A stretch of 64,000 nt of DNA from Spinacia oleracea (GCF_020520425.1 NC_079490.1:44896723-44960722); one strand, 5' to 3'. Positions 1-11,325 are shown, numbered from the stretch's first letter. The notes: generated from the letters alone by a model not told the origin. Made by a program: numbers and translations.

Positions 1-308
1 TTTTTTGAGAGAAAATTAAAACACACATCTTGCTCATAAAGTGCCGAAATTTTCTAGTACCTTAAGGGCGATTCTAGTTGGTCAATCTTAAGGCGGATCC
101 GGACGTGCTGTGGACTATCTACGGAGGGACGACACTTGGAGTCCTAAAAGACTTGTTCTTGTTCGGTTCGGGCGCAGCTAGGGAGGGCACGCAACAAAGA
201 GTATGCATCTAAATTATGCTATATGATTATGTGTAAATAATATGTTGTCCTGGGTTAATGGTTGTTTCCGCATGATCTATGTAATGTCATATGTATCATA
301 ACCTAACA
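1..308 (+). mobile_element. 3' part of a Copia LTR (same family as Copia-F/Copia-R)
   Basis: From about position 55 to 308 this matches the last ~250 bp of the LTRs ending at 32942 and 42024. It shares the 'CTTAAGGGCGATTCTAG' start, the 'GGTTCGGGCGCAGCTAGG' block and the terminal 'CATAACCTAACA'. No primer-binding site follows position 308, so this is a 3' LTR or solo LTR whose start lies left of the window. The next five bases (CTAAG, 309-313) would be one copy of the target duplication. It sits inside the gypsy-like element to its right. Confidence 0.88.
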
Positions 309-311
309 CTA

Positions 312-590
312 AGGACCTGCGCGGTTAGTGGCGCAGACCCCGCCGGCTAAAGATGGCGAGCCTGTCCGCTAAGGGTCGACGCCCCGTCCGAAAGAAGTGG
401 ACGCATCTGTTTTGAAGTTTGTTTGCTTTTTTTTGAAAATAAGGACCTACGCGGTTTGTGACGTAGACCCCGCCGGCTAAAGATGGTGAGCCTATTTTGA
501 ATTTGAAAATTTTATTTTTCGAAAACTGTGGACCTGCGCGGTTAGTGACGCAGACCCCGCCGGCTGAAGATGGCGAGTCTGTTTTTGTTT
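312..590. repeat. Three copies of a ~55-bp GC-rich unit
   Basis: Units start near 312, 443 and 532. Each reads as 'GGACCTGCGCGGTTAGTG', then a short dyad with 'CGCAGACCCCGCCGG', then 'AAGATGGCGAGCCTG', with a few changes. Spacers are A/T-rich and of unequal length (about 75 and 35 bp), so this is an interrupted tandem array. No function is evident. Confidence 0.85.
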
Positions 591-1136
591 TTGAAGAATT
601 TTATTTTCTTTCGAGGGATGCTCGGATTTAGTTGCAACCTGAATGTGGGTTGACAACTGTGCTTAGACGGACCATTGTCTCATGGTCATCATCTTTCATG
701 GTTTTGAGCTAGTCTTTACGGCTCAATTTTGCCACTACTTGGGTCCTTGATTAGGGGACTATGTATAAGTATCAACGGCGACCTTTGTCTTGAGGTCGTA
801 AATCGGTTTTATTTTTTGAGACATCCAAACACGGGACTTCGTACAGCGTAGTCTGGGAATATTGTTTTAACTTTGCATAATATATATTTTCCTTCGAGCC
901 CCCAAGCACTCGTGCTTGATGGTCATTTCTTGTCAAAGAGGTTCCTTGGGGATTTTGTAATGTTCTTGATCGTGTTTGGGATTGTGCTCGTAAGTGCGAG
1001 CGATCTTTGTAGTGGTGTGCTACTTTTAACAAAGCCGTGAGGTGCGACTTTCAGTAAAGAAATCGGTAATTTTCGAGTCGAATGGATACGACAGGGCCCT
1101 ATAGAAGTCAGGGGCCTTTTCTGGGTCTGGGCTCAT

Positions 1137-1210
1137 TTTCGGCGCCCAGGCCTGGGCGTTAAAGATTTCGGCGCCCAGCTCTGGGCGCTGAAAATGACTT
1201 CTGGGCAGGT
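1137..1210. repeat. Palindromic GCGCCCAG module, copy 1
   Basis: Two near-palindromes in a row, 'GGCGCCCAGGCCTGGGCG' and 'GCGCCCAGCTCTGGGCGC', joined by 'TTAAAGATTTC' and followed by 'TGAAAATGACTTCTGGGC'. Each half can fold into an 8-bp G/C stem. Confidence 0.88.
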
Positions 1211-2296
1211 TTCACAGTTGGCCTCTTGTTCGTTCGTTTTCTTTTTTTCTTTTCTTCTAGAGATTCTATTTTTGGAACGAATCGTTCATTTGAGATCACC
1301 GTTGATTGGTGAATAACAATTATTTCTCGAGAAATCGTAGCCGATTGGTGGACTACGGTGTTTGTTGTTTTTGGGCGATTATTTAAAGGGACTGTCACTT
1401 TTAAGGCGTGCAGTTATTGCAATAGTTGGGCGAGTCTATATGGCCCGAGGAACATACCTTGAGGCGTAAGATTTTGATCGCTCTTGTATATATTTTTTTT
1501 CTTTTGAACACGTTCGTGAATGTTCGATACTTAGAATGATGATATGTATGTGCGAACGAGCGTTCATAGAATGGCCGTTGTGTGCGGTCCATTAATCAGT
1601 TTGCTTGAATCATTTTTTTTGAGCAATGACTGATTTTGAATAGTTTGCTTAGAAGCTTGATAGGGTTCAGGCCCATTCATGAAGTGGGCTCAAACATCGT
1701 GCCCTTTCGATTGTTCAAACATTTGGTTCAAGATTTTTTATTTTGCTATGGTTGTTTCGTAGCTTGGAGCCCCCAAGTATGCATGTTGGGATGCTTCCTT
1801 TTGGCGTACGATATTTGTAGGTTCTTTCGAGAAAGATGCCTTGGGGTTCCGATCGTGTAGGTGCGAGCTATCCCTTCCGTGGTAGGTAATATTTTGCTAC
1901 CTTTAATCCTTAATGTAGAAATCGTGTGGCTTGCATTTTCAATTTGGGCGATAAGTAGTCTTTGCCTCTTTTACACGTGCTCTTGGTCGTGCCTACATTA
2001 GTGCCATATGCCTTACTCTTTTTTTTTTTTCGACTTGTACCGTGGGATGGTTGAACTTATGGTGCAATGTAGGCTTGTGTGGCCTAACAACATGTATTAG
2101 AACATTTCTCCAGGCGTTGGGGTATCATTATTATTTTTCGCATTGGAGTACTTCATCACGCCTCGTTCAGGTGCTCGAACAAGTGTAGCACCTTCTGCGT
2201 GGGTGTGCACGGCTTATTACTTCGTTCGATGCGAGGATTCATAGGTGTTTCTTTCTTGTTTTCATATCTGCGCAAAATTTGCCAAGCAAAGAGATT

Positions 2297-2367
2297 TAGC
2301 GCCCAGGCTGGGGCGTTAAAGATATCGGCGCCCAGCTCTGGGCTTTGAAAATGATTTCTGGGCAGAC
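2297..2367. repeat. Palindromic GCGCCCAG module, copy 2
   Basis: Same two-hairpin layout as at 1137 ('AGCGCCCAGGCTGGGGCG', then 'GGCGCCCAGCTCTGGGC'). It is preceded by 'GCCAAGCAAAGAGATT', a lead-in shared with the copy at 4336. The second palindrome has lost one arm base pair. Confidence 0.86.
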
Positions 2368-4335
2368 AGTTTTTATCTTTGATTTTTCTTTCGCTTTTGC
2401 TTTGGAACGACGTAGACTGTGTAACGGGCTCTTGTAGGGCGATCGTTATGTGCAGTGGTTTGGTCGGAGTTTTGGTGACTCGCGATTTTCAGTTACCCTT
2501 GTTAGTGGGGTGACTTTATATATTCTAAGTGGTGCTTAGAATTTGGGAGGGGTTGTAGCCATTCTAAGGTTCGTTTTACACGATTGACCTTAGGATTGTG
2601 CCCCTATGACGTGTGTATAGCATTAGCGTCGAGAATTTGCGATAAAATCGTCATTTCGAGCATTTTTAGAGTGTTTTTCTCAAGCCTCCAACTGTAGCTA
2701 CGGGATTGGCTTGGTGCTATAATGCCTTGCATACGTTTTTATGCATTCATGGTGACATGGATCATGAATAGTTTGAACCAGACTCGTTTAGTGCGAGGTA
2801 CGTTCGAGTAGTGATCTGCTACTTCTCTTGTAAATGTCGTATTGTGCGACATTGCCATGGTCAAGGTAGTCACATGTTGATGTGTGCCTTGCCCAAAAGC
2901 TAGGTGCCTTTCTTTACCCATAATCATATTTAGAAATTTTTTTGACTCACTTGCAACGTCGAGATAAACGCATACTTAGATTAAACCAACGACTCTTTAT
3001 TATGTTCGAAGAAGTCTTTGAAAATTATTTGATATCCGAGTCCTACTGTGTACAATCCGAGGTGTCCTAAGTAAGTTGACTTATAGAAGGGTTCGTACAG
3101 GATTACATGAGTGAATACTGTTACGATTTTTGGAATGTTGTCTAAGGATTTGCTGAAAGCCAGGGTGCGGGCGTCAAGATATTACTTGTGCCCGTGTGTC
3201 ACATGTTTTGGGCTTTTAGTGCCATCTTTTCCAAAATTGGGGGAATATAAACCGTTTTCAAATTGACTTAGATTTACTTGGTGTATGTCTGCACAAAAGG
3301 TCAAGGTATACTTAGTTCTTTCCCTAGCTCTTTCATTTCAATTTTTTAGCCCCCAGTTGCTATTATGTCTTTCCATTAATGATGCTTTCGGATTTCGATT
3401 TTAGATGCCCGTGTCATATGTCTGAGTAGGGTGAGCCTTGGTTAAGTGCCAAGTCCTATCGACAATGTCTGATTTTTTTCTAAGGGGATTCGCAAGCATT
3501 TGAATTACCATGAACGGGTGCCCTGAGTTCGAAGGAACGATGGGGCGACGCCGTAGAACAATCCTCTTTATTGCAAGCTTACTGCATTTACTACTTGTTG
3601 GCGATTATGACTGTGTCTAGTGGTGAAAGAAGGTCTTTAAGTGAGTTACTTTGCTTTAGGGAGGGTCAAGTCGAGTACTTTAGAGGTCATGGACGCTCGC
3701 GCTAGCCCCCATTCTATTGAGGCAAAGCGATTTTTGAGTCTTGGCTAAGTTCCTAGGAGTGTGAGTGCTCCTTCTGGCAAGGGTACGTGCCCTTATTATT
3801 TTTCGATGTGTGCTCATTTTGGCATCTTAATGACTTGGATTCTTCCTTTGACTTAAATTTTTCTTTCGACTTGGATTGCAAGTAATTAAATTTCAATAAG
3901 GGACTCTATTTCTTATTCTTGTTATTCTATAGGCTCTAACATTTTTGCAAATTGGTTGGACCGAATCATGGATTGCCTACGTATGCGCCTTAAATAGATT
4001 TAATTTGGAATCAGGTCTTGCGTAGTTCTTAGCCTAGAAAATGGTTTTTTAGAATGCTGATTTTAAACAAGTACGTTCTGAGGTGGAATCGCAATGTTTG
4101 AAATAGGATGAGATAAGTGAAGTTCATTATTATTTTAATCTGCTGCTTTGCCGTAAGCCAAAAATTTGTTTTATTTCTTTAAGTACATGTATTTGCACAA
4201 AAATCTTTTCATGTGTTTTTTTTTGTACCTATATTTGAATACGTGCTGTACCCCTCCAAGTGTTCGTTATTGTTCCGTGTATGTGCGGATAAAATGACGA
4301 GCACTTCTGGACAAATTTTTAGCAAGCAGAGAGAA

Positions 4336-4406
4336 TCAGCGCCCAGGCTGGGGCGCTAAAGATTTCGGCGCCCAGCTCTGGGCGCTGAAAATGATTTTTG
4401 GGCGGA
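4336..4406. repeat. Palindromic GCGCCCAG module, copy 3
   Basis: Both hairpins are well kept, with 'GCGCCCAGCTCTGGGCGC' followed by 'TGAAAATGATTTTTGGGC'. The upstream lead-in 'AGCAAGCAGAGAGAAT' resembles that at 2280. It lies about 220 bp left of the YTH-gene fragment. Confidence 0.87.
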
Positions 4407-4628
4407 TCTTTTTTGGTGCGCTAAATGCTTCTTTTTCTTTTTAGACTAACTTTAGAGGCGCTTTGCAAAGTTTTTTTTATTATTCACATTTTTTTTTATT
4501 TTTTTTTATTTTTACGTTGAGCTTAGAATGTACTTTTCATTTGTCTCTTTTTTATTTGTGACTCAAGACGGCTTGAAAGATGGGTTGAATGAGATAGGAT
4601 AAGTTGTATAGGTATTAGTCGAGCATGA

Positions 4629-4955
4629 GGATTACATCAACCAAGGCCAATGAATAGCATGGGGACGGCTCAAGGGTATATCAACAGGATGTATCCAAAC
4701 AAGTTATATGGTCATTATGCTAATGGTGGTGTAAGAGCAGGTTTGGGCTTTGGAAATGATGGGCATGACGCACGTGTCAATGACCGTACGTGGTTTGCAG
4801 TTGATAACAAGTTCAAGAACAAGAGTCGAGGTAATAGTTTCTTGGGTTATGGCAATGAGAACATGGATGGGTTAAATGAGCTGAACAGGGGCCCCAGAGC
4901 GAAGGCGTCTAAGAACATAAGGATTGGAAAGGGTAGACATCGTACAATTTTATGA
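4629..4955 (+). pseudogene. Open fragment of a YTH-domain (ECT/YTHDF-like) RNA-reader gene
   Basis: About 108 codons stay open from 4629 (first ATG 4650) to a TGA at 4953. The predicted residues match the low-complexity stretch just before the YTH domain of plant ECT proteins: GLHQPRPM, TAQGYINRMYPNKLYG, GLGFGNDG, W.AVDNKFK..SRG, GYGNENMDGLNELNRGPRAK. The YTH domain that binds N6-methyladenosine in RNA is absent, so it cannot act as a reader. Homology stops after GPRAK.SKN. It is on the strand opposite to the host retroelement, as expected for a captured host sequence. Lack of stops suggests recent capture. I am confident of the family, not of the paralogue. Confidence 0.78.
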
Positions 4956-5025
4956 TTTGGATTGGTTGACTCAATTATTTTCCTTCGTTTACTTGGGTAA
5001 ATTTCGCACTTTGGGAGGTACGGGC

Positions 5026-5123
5026 TAAGTATTTCATGGCTCGCTCTTTTCGCTCTCCCTTTTCTCTTTCTTTTTAAGTATTTCATGGCTTGCTCTTTTC
5101 GCTCTCCCTTTTCTCTTTCTTTT
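5026..5123. repeat. Two tandem 49-bp copies, pyrimidine-rich
   Basis: A unit starting 'TAAGTATTTCATGGCT' and continuing with 'CGCTCTCCCTTTTCTC' is repeated at 5026 and 5075 with one C/T change. It ends in a long T/C tract. Reverse-strand frames through it are low-complexity lysine/arginine runs and are not coding. Confidence 0.9.
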
Positions 5124-5245
5124 TTTTTCTTTTTTCTTGGGATTTCTCCCCAACATAAATCCTTCAAATATTTTTTTATTTGGGCTAAGAGGTAGATGGT
5201 TATGGTCTTTGAGTCACGAGGCGAGACTGAGTGAGCCTCGTTTGG

Positions 5246-5351
5246 TAGGCCTATAGTGGACCTTTAACTTTAGTAGGCCTAGGGTGGACCTTAGCTTTAG
5301 TAGGCCTAGGGTGGACCTTTAATTTTAGCAGGCCTAGGGTGGACCTTTAAA
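5246..5351. repeat. Four tandem ~28-bp copies
   Basis: The unit 'TAGGCCTAGGGTGGACC' plus 'TTTAACTTTAG' occurs four times, with small changes (CTATAG in the first, CAGG in the last). This is a minisatellite within the non-coding interior of the gypsy-like element. Confidence 0.92.
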
Positions 5352-6628
5352 TTGTCTTACTTTGCAAGCGTATTTAGTCGTTTCTTAAAATGTGCAAATA
5401 GCGTAGATTCAAAATGTTGCTTCTACCTTATTGAAATTTAATGAAAGAATTACATCGAAAATAATTTTTTTTTTGCTTCTTTTCAGATTCCAATTTTCGG
5501 TATTTAATTGGAAGTTGTGATTTAGCCTCGAACTTTCATTAATTTTTCTGATTATAACCCGTGTAGGAAGACAAGGAGGTGGCCTATAATCAAAATAATG
5601 ACGTGGCGTAAGCCTATAATACTTGACCAAGCAACTTTCAGACTTAGGCTAATTGGACCATAACTTTCGTTGGTTGACACTTTAGATTTTAACCCTTGGG
5701 TGTTCATTTGTCATGTGCCATTTTACTTAATGTTGGCAAGGTAGTTAGTTGGGGAGATCGAATTTTTATTTTTGCAAGACTAGAATCATTAGTGCGGCTT
5801 CCCTCTTAGTGTGTATTGCTTTACCCCAATGGTAGCCTTATGGTATGCCGATTTGGGTATTTTCATGGTTGGTCATGTTGCATTCATGGAAAATCTTTTA
5901 GTCCGTACTTAGGAGTATTTAAAGGAGCGAGTGGCTCGAGAGGACTATGATAGTCGTGACCCAATGTGGTCATAAGCCTTGAGGCCATTAATTTTTGCTA
6001 ATGGTATTGACACCTTAGGCTCACTTTGGGGGTTGTGCGACTATGGGGGAATGATTTTCAGAATGTGACTGTTTCCATTTTGCAAATACTATAATATATT
6101 ATTTTTATTGGTGAGAGAGAGTATTGAGGCCGTAGATTCTTAGCAAGGGATGACAATTACATATGGGTGCTTATTGATTTAAATGTTAGGAAGGGAGACT
6201 CAATATGGTTTAACCTTTTAACTTGCAGAACGACACCAAGCATTAGGACCGATTCTATGGATAAGACAACTAAGACTTAGGATTTAGATTGTACTTTGGC
6301 ATAGCCTAGTCTAGACTCGGATTTTTTTTATTCAAACATTATTTTTCCTTGAAAACTTCATTTGAACATTATTTTTTTGAATACTTTGCCCATGTGACAT
6401 TCAAGGTTATTTCAATTAGCGTGCTCGGTTTCGGAGCCGAACATTGTCGTCATAGGAGGCCTAACAACGACACAAAGAGTTATTTTATTTTTTACAAGTC
6501 GCTTTTAGAATCGAGTGCCTTTTCATACGACCTCGCAGCAATTTTCACGAATTTTCTTTTACTGCTATGTATACTTTATGCGCGGGCACCGAGGCTGCTG
6601 TGCCTGACCAAAAGGCCAGGCAGCAACT

Positions 6629-6694
6629 TCAGCGCCCAGCGGTGGGCGTGAGAAATATTGGCGCCCAGCCAGGGGCGTTGAAAATGCGTCCCTG
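6629..6694. repeat. Palindromic GCGCCCAG module, copy 4 (diverged)
   Basis: 'CAGCGCCCAGCGGTGGGCG' and 'GGCGCCCAGCCAGGGGCG' keep the two-hairpin layout and the trailing 'TTGAAAATG', but have more mismatches than the other copies. It is closest to the 5' end of the element apart from the LTR copy. Confidence 0.8.
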
Positions 6695-7464
6695 GTTGGT
6701 TCTTGTTTCTTGTTTGCGTATACTTTTTGTTTATGCGACTTTGATTTTGCGTGCTTGCCTAATAACGTCCTTTACGTGTTGTGCAGCGTTTGTGGGATTC
6801 GTTACGGGCCATCCCGAGCGTCGCTTATTTTTGTGGCGATCGTTCAGGTTTGCGGAACACGTATTTTGGTATAACTCTTTGGCCAATTGGTTTGTGAGTG
6901 TTTGGGCAATTTTTAAGGTCGCTGGTTTTCTAGCATTATTTGTCACACACGATCACGTATTTCGCTACACATAACTAACATTACATCATGAGGCAAGATA
7001 ATAATATGTCATGTAGTTTATGATAGGCTTCTATGGGTAGTATTTACGCCGGCTTGGTACCGCTTCTATCGCAGATCCAACACATGCCCCGGTCGAGGTA
7101 GTGCCTTCAACAGACGAATTTCGCCCAAGAGGCCAATCTCGATGTAAGCCAAGGGGGCATGCACCAATGAGAGGGACCTAATGGGCGAGCGATTGGGTTT
7201 GGGACGGGTGTACTACTAGCGAAAGTGCCGAGTGGACAACATTCGAAGCGTATGCACCCCCCGGTTGGCGATGGGTATCCTTAGTCCCAACTCCCGAGAT
7301 GAAACATCCCAAGGGAGCCAAGATTCGTTATGCGGTTCTGTTCGTTCACATTAATATGCTGATTTTCAGGTCGTCCCAACTTGATGGGGAAATAAACGCG
7401 GGGTAGGATCGTTTCACCCTTCGGCTATTTTGATTACCTACAAGCACGAGTATTTCCTTCACTA

Positions 7465-7482
7465 TCCCCAGTGGAGTCGCCA
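7465..7482 (-). promoter_or_regulatory. Primer-binding site of the gypsy-like element
   Basis: Read on the reverse strand this is TGGCGACTCCACTGGGGA, one base after the LTR end ('CCCCCTCACA'). It has the TGGnGACTCC...GGGG form seen at the tRNA primer site of Tat/Ogre-type Ty3/gypsy elements. It fixes the element's direction as right to left. The tRNA identity is not assigned. Confidence 0.75.
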
Positions 7483-7483
7483 C

Positions 7484-8972
7484 TGTGAGGGGGTCGAAAA
7501 AGCACGAGGTTAATGCGTGACCTCGTCCCTCGTGGGTGTGACGTTTCTTTTTGTCAAATCAAGTGTAATTGGATTTCCTGTGAGTTTACACCCAATTGAC
7601 TAGTAATATAGGAGTCGCCATTCAGTTTTTAACGACAATGAGAAAAACTGACAAAACCCGGTTATCGTGACATAAAGGGAGTGCAATTATGTTTGACCAC
7701 GACGGCCATAGGTTCCCTTGTGATCCCTGGTGTGGGGATCTCTCAACATACACCCGCAAGGTAGAGATTGAGGGTTCGGGGGACTGTAACTACCGAGAGG
7801 AGTACTCGCTCTTCGATAACTCCAGAGGCAGGATATCCTTACTAGCTCAGCATAAATAATTGAAGGGACATGCATTAACTATTAAACTAATCTAAGTTGA
7901 TTTTAACAATATGCAACATATAATACTAGATCGATCCCGATTATCTGATTTAGATTGTTTTAAGGGACCTAGCATGATAATCCAATTTCCCAAAAATATT
8001 ATCTTTATTAGGCGTGATAGAACAATCAGATTCAATTAGTTTAACAGTTCATAAAAGGGCGAGGAAAGCAATTAAATCATGGAAAAGGGACACATTACGA
8101 CGCACCCTTGAGAGGTGCGTCACGGTTCTCAGAAAACTAACCACTTTGTCTTTGCTATTTCTCCTTTTATTTAACGAATCTCAAGTTACGGGACAGGATA
8201 CGTTCTGTTCGATTTTTGGATCGATTGCGACAGAACGCGTGATCAATTTCGCAGCGTGAGGCTTAGGCTTAGGGGTTGGAGTCAATACTCAGAATATGAA
8301 TTGTGTGTGTCACGTCGAATTTGGGGCTATATTTATAGAAAAGAGTTTGTGGAAAGATAGAATTTTAGAGCTCTAATCCACGAAGAATTAGGAAAGAACA
8401 CGTCCCAGGTAATTTCAGCGCCCAGGGCTGGGCGTTAAAGATTTCGGCGCCCAGCTCTGGGCGTTGAAAATGGGATCCAGGCAATTTCAACGCCCAGGGC
8501 TGGGCGTTGAAAATGATGTTTGGGCCGAGTTCTTTGTCAGATTTGGACTCTTAGAATCCGGAGTGTTTGAGACTTATCCGAGTCTTTTAGTGCGTATTAA
8601 CTTTGTGACGGAATGCGTCTGTGCCCGTTACGAACTCTAGGTTCGTTAGGATTTTAATTAATACGTAACTTTTATTTCCGAATTATACTAGGAATAGGAT
8701 TCCACTTGCAAATTCTATCTCTTTTAGGATTTATGTTGGAGTGCAACACCTAATTCTGACAGGTTTCTATCTTTTATGACTTGCCACTTTTAACAACTAC
8801 CTATTATGGCAGTTACTATTTTTAGCAGGTTTCTATAAATAACAGTCTTGGTCGAAATGAAAAGGGTGATTAAGATTCGTTATTTTATAGGAGATGCGTT
8901 GCCAAGTGGAGATTTATGTTCTCATCATCGAACCTTCCCTTTCGGGAATGGGGACAAAAGTAGGTGTCTACA
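7484..8972 (-). mobile_element. 5' LTR of the gypsy-like element
   Basis: On the reverse strand it starts TGTAGACACCTACTTTTGTC and ends CCGACCCCCTCACA, so it has TG...CA ends and is about 1489 bp long. The primer-binding site lies next to its low-coordinate end. It contains three palindromic GCGCCCAG units near 8414-8525, so that motif is in both LTR and interior. The sequence changes sharply at 8973. The target duplication cannot be checked because the partner LTR is outside the window. The frame at 8014-8259 shows no known domain and is treated as chance. Confidence 0.82.
8414..8525. repeat. Palindromic GCGCCCAG module in the LTR, three hairpins
   Basis: The LTR copy has 'CAGCGCCCAGGGCTGGGCG', then 'GGCGCCCAGCTCTGGGCG', then a third 'CAACGCCCAGGGCTGGGCG', each followed by 'TTGAAAATG' or 'TTAAAGATT'. 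It therefore has one more unit than the internal copies. Confidence 0.88.
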
Positions 8973-9145
8973 GTTGCCAAACTTCCTCTTCCTTGAGCTG
9001 CCATAAAATCTACATTGCGTTTCAACCGCTCCAGTCTTTGCCTTTCATAATCCGGTAACACTTTATTTTGAAGGATAGATGTAGCTTTATTCCCCTTCAT
9101 CTGCATTTGTATGAAACCATTAAACTTATATGAAAGCATCACCAT
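8973..9145 (-). pseudogene. Truncated exon with a YERxRLERLKRN motif
   Basis: A reverse-strand frame starting at 9145 gives a basic peptide with LPDYERQRLERLKRNVDFMAAQG before it is cut by the gypsy LTR boundary at 8972. The pattern YE(R/K)xRLExIxRN is found near the N-terminus of several plant nuclear proteins, including WDR76-like ones. I cannot place it in a family with confidence. The frame beyond 8972 is LTR sequence and not part of the gene. Confidence 0.35.
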
Positions 9146-9403
9146 ATATTAAGAACCATGATAAAAAAAAAAAAGTGAACTCAATATCAGCCATCAAAAG
9201 TAAATTCTGCATACATATATTCTGTATATATAAGAAAAAATAACAATAAGTTAAAAGAAAGTAACATCCTACCATCAGAAAAATATCAAGTTAAAAGAAA
9301 GCAGGGTTTTAATTAGGGCTTAATTGTGTTGAAATTGAATTGATTTTCTTGTGCACGACAGGTTTGAGTTCCTTTTTCTCTATCTAATTTGTAATTTATG
9401 CAG
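9146..9403. other. A/T-rich spacer, nothing recognised
   Basis: Short A-rich runs and intron-like sequence leading to the acceptor 'TTATGCAG' of the kinase fragment. No coding pattern is seen. Confidence 0.5.
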
Positions 9404-9500
9404 TTATTATGATGAATTTCTTGTTGAGGTTCTGATACTCAGCCTTCTACATCATCTAAACCTGGTTAATCTATTTGGGTATTGTGCTGATGGAGATCAG
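9404..9500 (+). pseudogene. Single exon fragment of a PBS1/PBL-type receptor-like cytoplasmic kinase
   Basis: After a good splice acceptor (TTTATGCAG) the frame reads [15 protein letters not shown], then [14 protein letters not shown]. This matches kinase subdomains III-V of receptor-like cytoplasmic kinases of the PBS1/PBL27 group (family pattern [33 protein letters not shown]). The match stops at the DQ, where the next family residues RLLVYE are missing. No ATP-binding loop, catalytic HRD or DFG motif is nearby, so it cannot encode an active kinase. The exon border is kept, which points to DNA-level capture or a relic, not a processed copy. It lies between two transposon regions. Confidence 0.75.
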
Positions 9501-11315
9501 GGGTTGTCAGAACTCAGTTTTTTGGTGGATAATTGGACATCTGCAGGTTTTTGCTTGGTTGCTGCCAAATTCTTTTGGGTCATCTATCTTTCTCTTTCGA
9601 TTGTTGTCGAATTGGGGTTGGTTTTGGTGACTCACAAATTTGGGACTTGTCAAATTTGACGGTGGTTAGCCTGGTTATGCCGTCTAGGGTGGTTGTGTCT
9701 GAAGTACGTTAATCAACTTAAGTTGGTGAACATTTTTTTACTAGAGATATGTCCCATAATGTCAGCCCAAGTTACCGAACCTCATTTGTCTTTTTTTTTT
9801 CCACCAAAACAATTTGACACAGCATCCAAATATCTTATTTTCTCCAAGGTAACATGTCTGGTATAAGAAGCACATAACTGATGTTCCTCTATACCTAGCC
9901 ATGGAAGCCATCACATTTTCCACAACTATTGCAACACATGTAGCCAGGTGCAAGCCTGTAAGCTAAGTCATTACTACTTCTTTGTTCCCCCACTTGAGTT
10001 GCAGGCTTGGATGCTCTTAAGTAAATGAGAGAAATATGACAGGGTTCTGCTAGTATCCTTCTGGAGCCCCTGAAAATTATTTACAACACTCTAATATGTC
10101 TCATTTAAATGGAGCTTCAGACAAAAGATTGTGTTTTGGCTTCACCTTGTTAATTGCAATTAAAAATTTAAATCCAAAAAAAACAAATAGCTAATATTTG
10201 TTAGCAAACAGGCAAGTCTAACATATTATTGGTTAACTATCTTAGCATGTACAGGTGAAATAAGTCAACCGCAATAGTTTCTGAACAAAGGGCTGATGCA
10301 AAAACCCTGTTAGGACTTGTCGTCCAAGTACAAGTTTCAATTTTATCAAAAGGGTTAACTCTATGTGATTATTGTAGCAAACAGGTAAGTCTAACATATG
10401 ATTGATTAACACTATGAGAATTATGTGTAGACATACGTTCTCGTGTATTGAAGATGTAGCACTAGCAGATACAAGATACCAGCACGGGTAATATGGATGA
10501 GGATGAAAGATGAAAAGCCCCCTGGTCCGGTGCCCAAAGTCTCACACGACTTTGTGACGAGAATTTATTTGAAAGGACATATTTCTAATTGATAATTTAG
10601 CATTGCAGGTAATCATACAAGATTCCTGTATTGGTTAGGTTTAGTCCTAAATTCAGTTTTCTCCTTTCGATTGTATTTTATTGTACTAATCTTTCTACAT
10701 CTTTCTTCTGCTACAGACTGCAATCCAGTAAGGACTAAGGAGTCTAAGGACGGAATCAATAAATTACAATATCAACATAGAAGATTTATACCTAATTTGT
10801 GACCAGGTATGCCCAGTAGGTGTTGTACCCTAAACCATAACATTAAACAAGCTATAAACTAAGAACTAAATAATTAATTTATCATGTTCTTAAAAGTTGT
10901 GTTTAGATATATGTGTGAGAGTGGATTGTGAGTGAGACAACGCATTGATGGACTAAGAAACTAATAATCTATTAATGGAATATTATTAGCCAATTACAAA
11001 ATGAAAGAAGAACAATATTGGTTCTAAGGAACTTTGCTCATGTTATTGACTTCAAAATGACATCATTTCTTGCTTTAATGTACTTCTCATCTCTGAAGTA
11101 CGAGTATATGCATAACAGGTATGAATCTTTCTCAATTTATCCTCGGACATTTTATTTTCTAATTTCATTTAAGAAAACCATGAGCAACAGAGAAATTATA
11201 AGACAATGATCCCCACAATGCACTGCCAACTACTTTGCTGCCTTTATAACAAGCAACAATATCAATAAGGTTTTCAGGCAAAAAAAGTGAGGCTGAGTTA
11301 AGATCGTTTTCCTTC
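9501..11315. other. No recognised gene; unique A/T-rich sequence
   Basis: I see no domain or repeat in this stretch. A reverse frame at 9762-9953 and a forward frame at 11018-11209 have no recognisable motif. The words 'AAACAGG(C/T)AAGTCTAACATAT' near 10207 and 10379 form a short direct repeat about 170 bp apart. It may be an old intron or decayed transposon sequence. Confidence 0.4.
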
Positions 11316-11325
11316 TATATAAATA
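11316..11325 (+). promoter_or_regulatory. TATA box of the Kunitz relic
   Basis: TATATAAATA lies about 83 bp before the ATG of the Kunitz-like relic. A pyrimidine-rich leader and an A-rich pre-ATG stretch lie between them, a typical dicot promoter layout. It suggests that promoter and gene moved or decayed together. Confidence 0.5.

Larger units (their letters stand above)
309..7483 (-). mobile_element. Internal region of a gypsy-like, apparently non-coding LTR element (LARD-like)
   Basis: The primer-binding site and 5' LTR lie at the high-coordinate end, so this element reads right to left. Over 7 kb I find no gag, protease, reverse transcriptase or integrase on either strand, only short unrelated frames. 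What can be seen is three copies of a GC-rich unit near 312-590, a palindromic module repeated about every 1-2 kb, two small tandem repeats, a weak ~0.87-kb direct repeat (roughly 830-1080 against 1700-1930, both with 'GAGCCCCCAAG'), and a YTH-gene fragment at 4629-4955. Long LTRs around a long non-coding interior is the pattern called LARD, a non-autonomous element. An alternative is the leader of a Tat/Ogre-type element whose genes lie left of the window. Its left LTR is not in view. Confidence 0.65.

Noticed and set aside
6567-6974. 135-codon forward frame in the gypsy-like interior
   Set aside because: It runs through a palindromic module, has no recognised domain, and is on the strand opposite to the element; judged chance.
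8014-8259. 81-codon frame in the gypsy LTR with a hydrophobic stretch
   Set aside because: Lies inside the LTR antisense to it; no family match, so not called as a gene.
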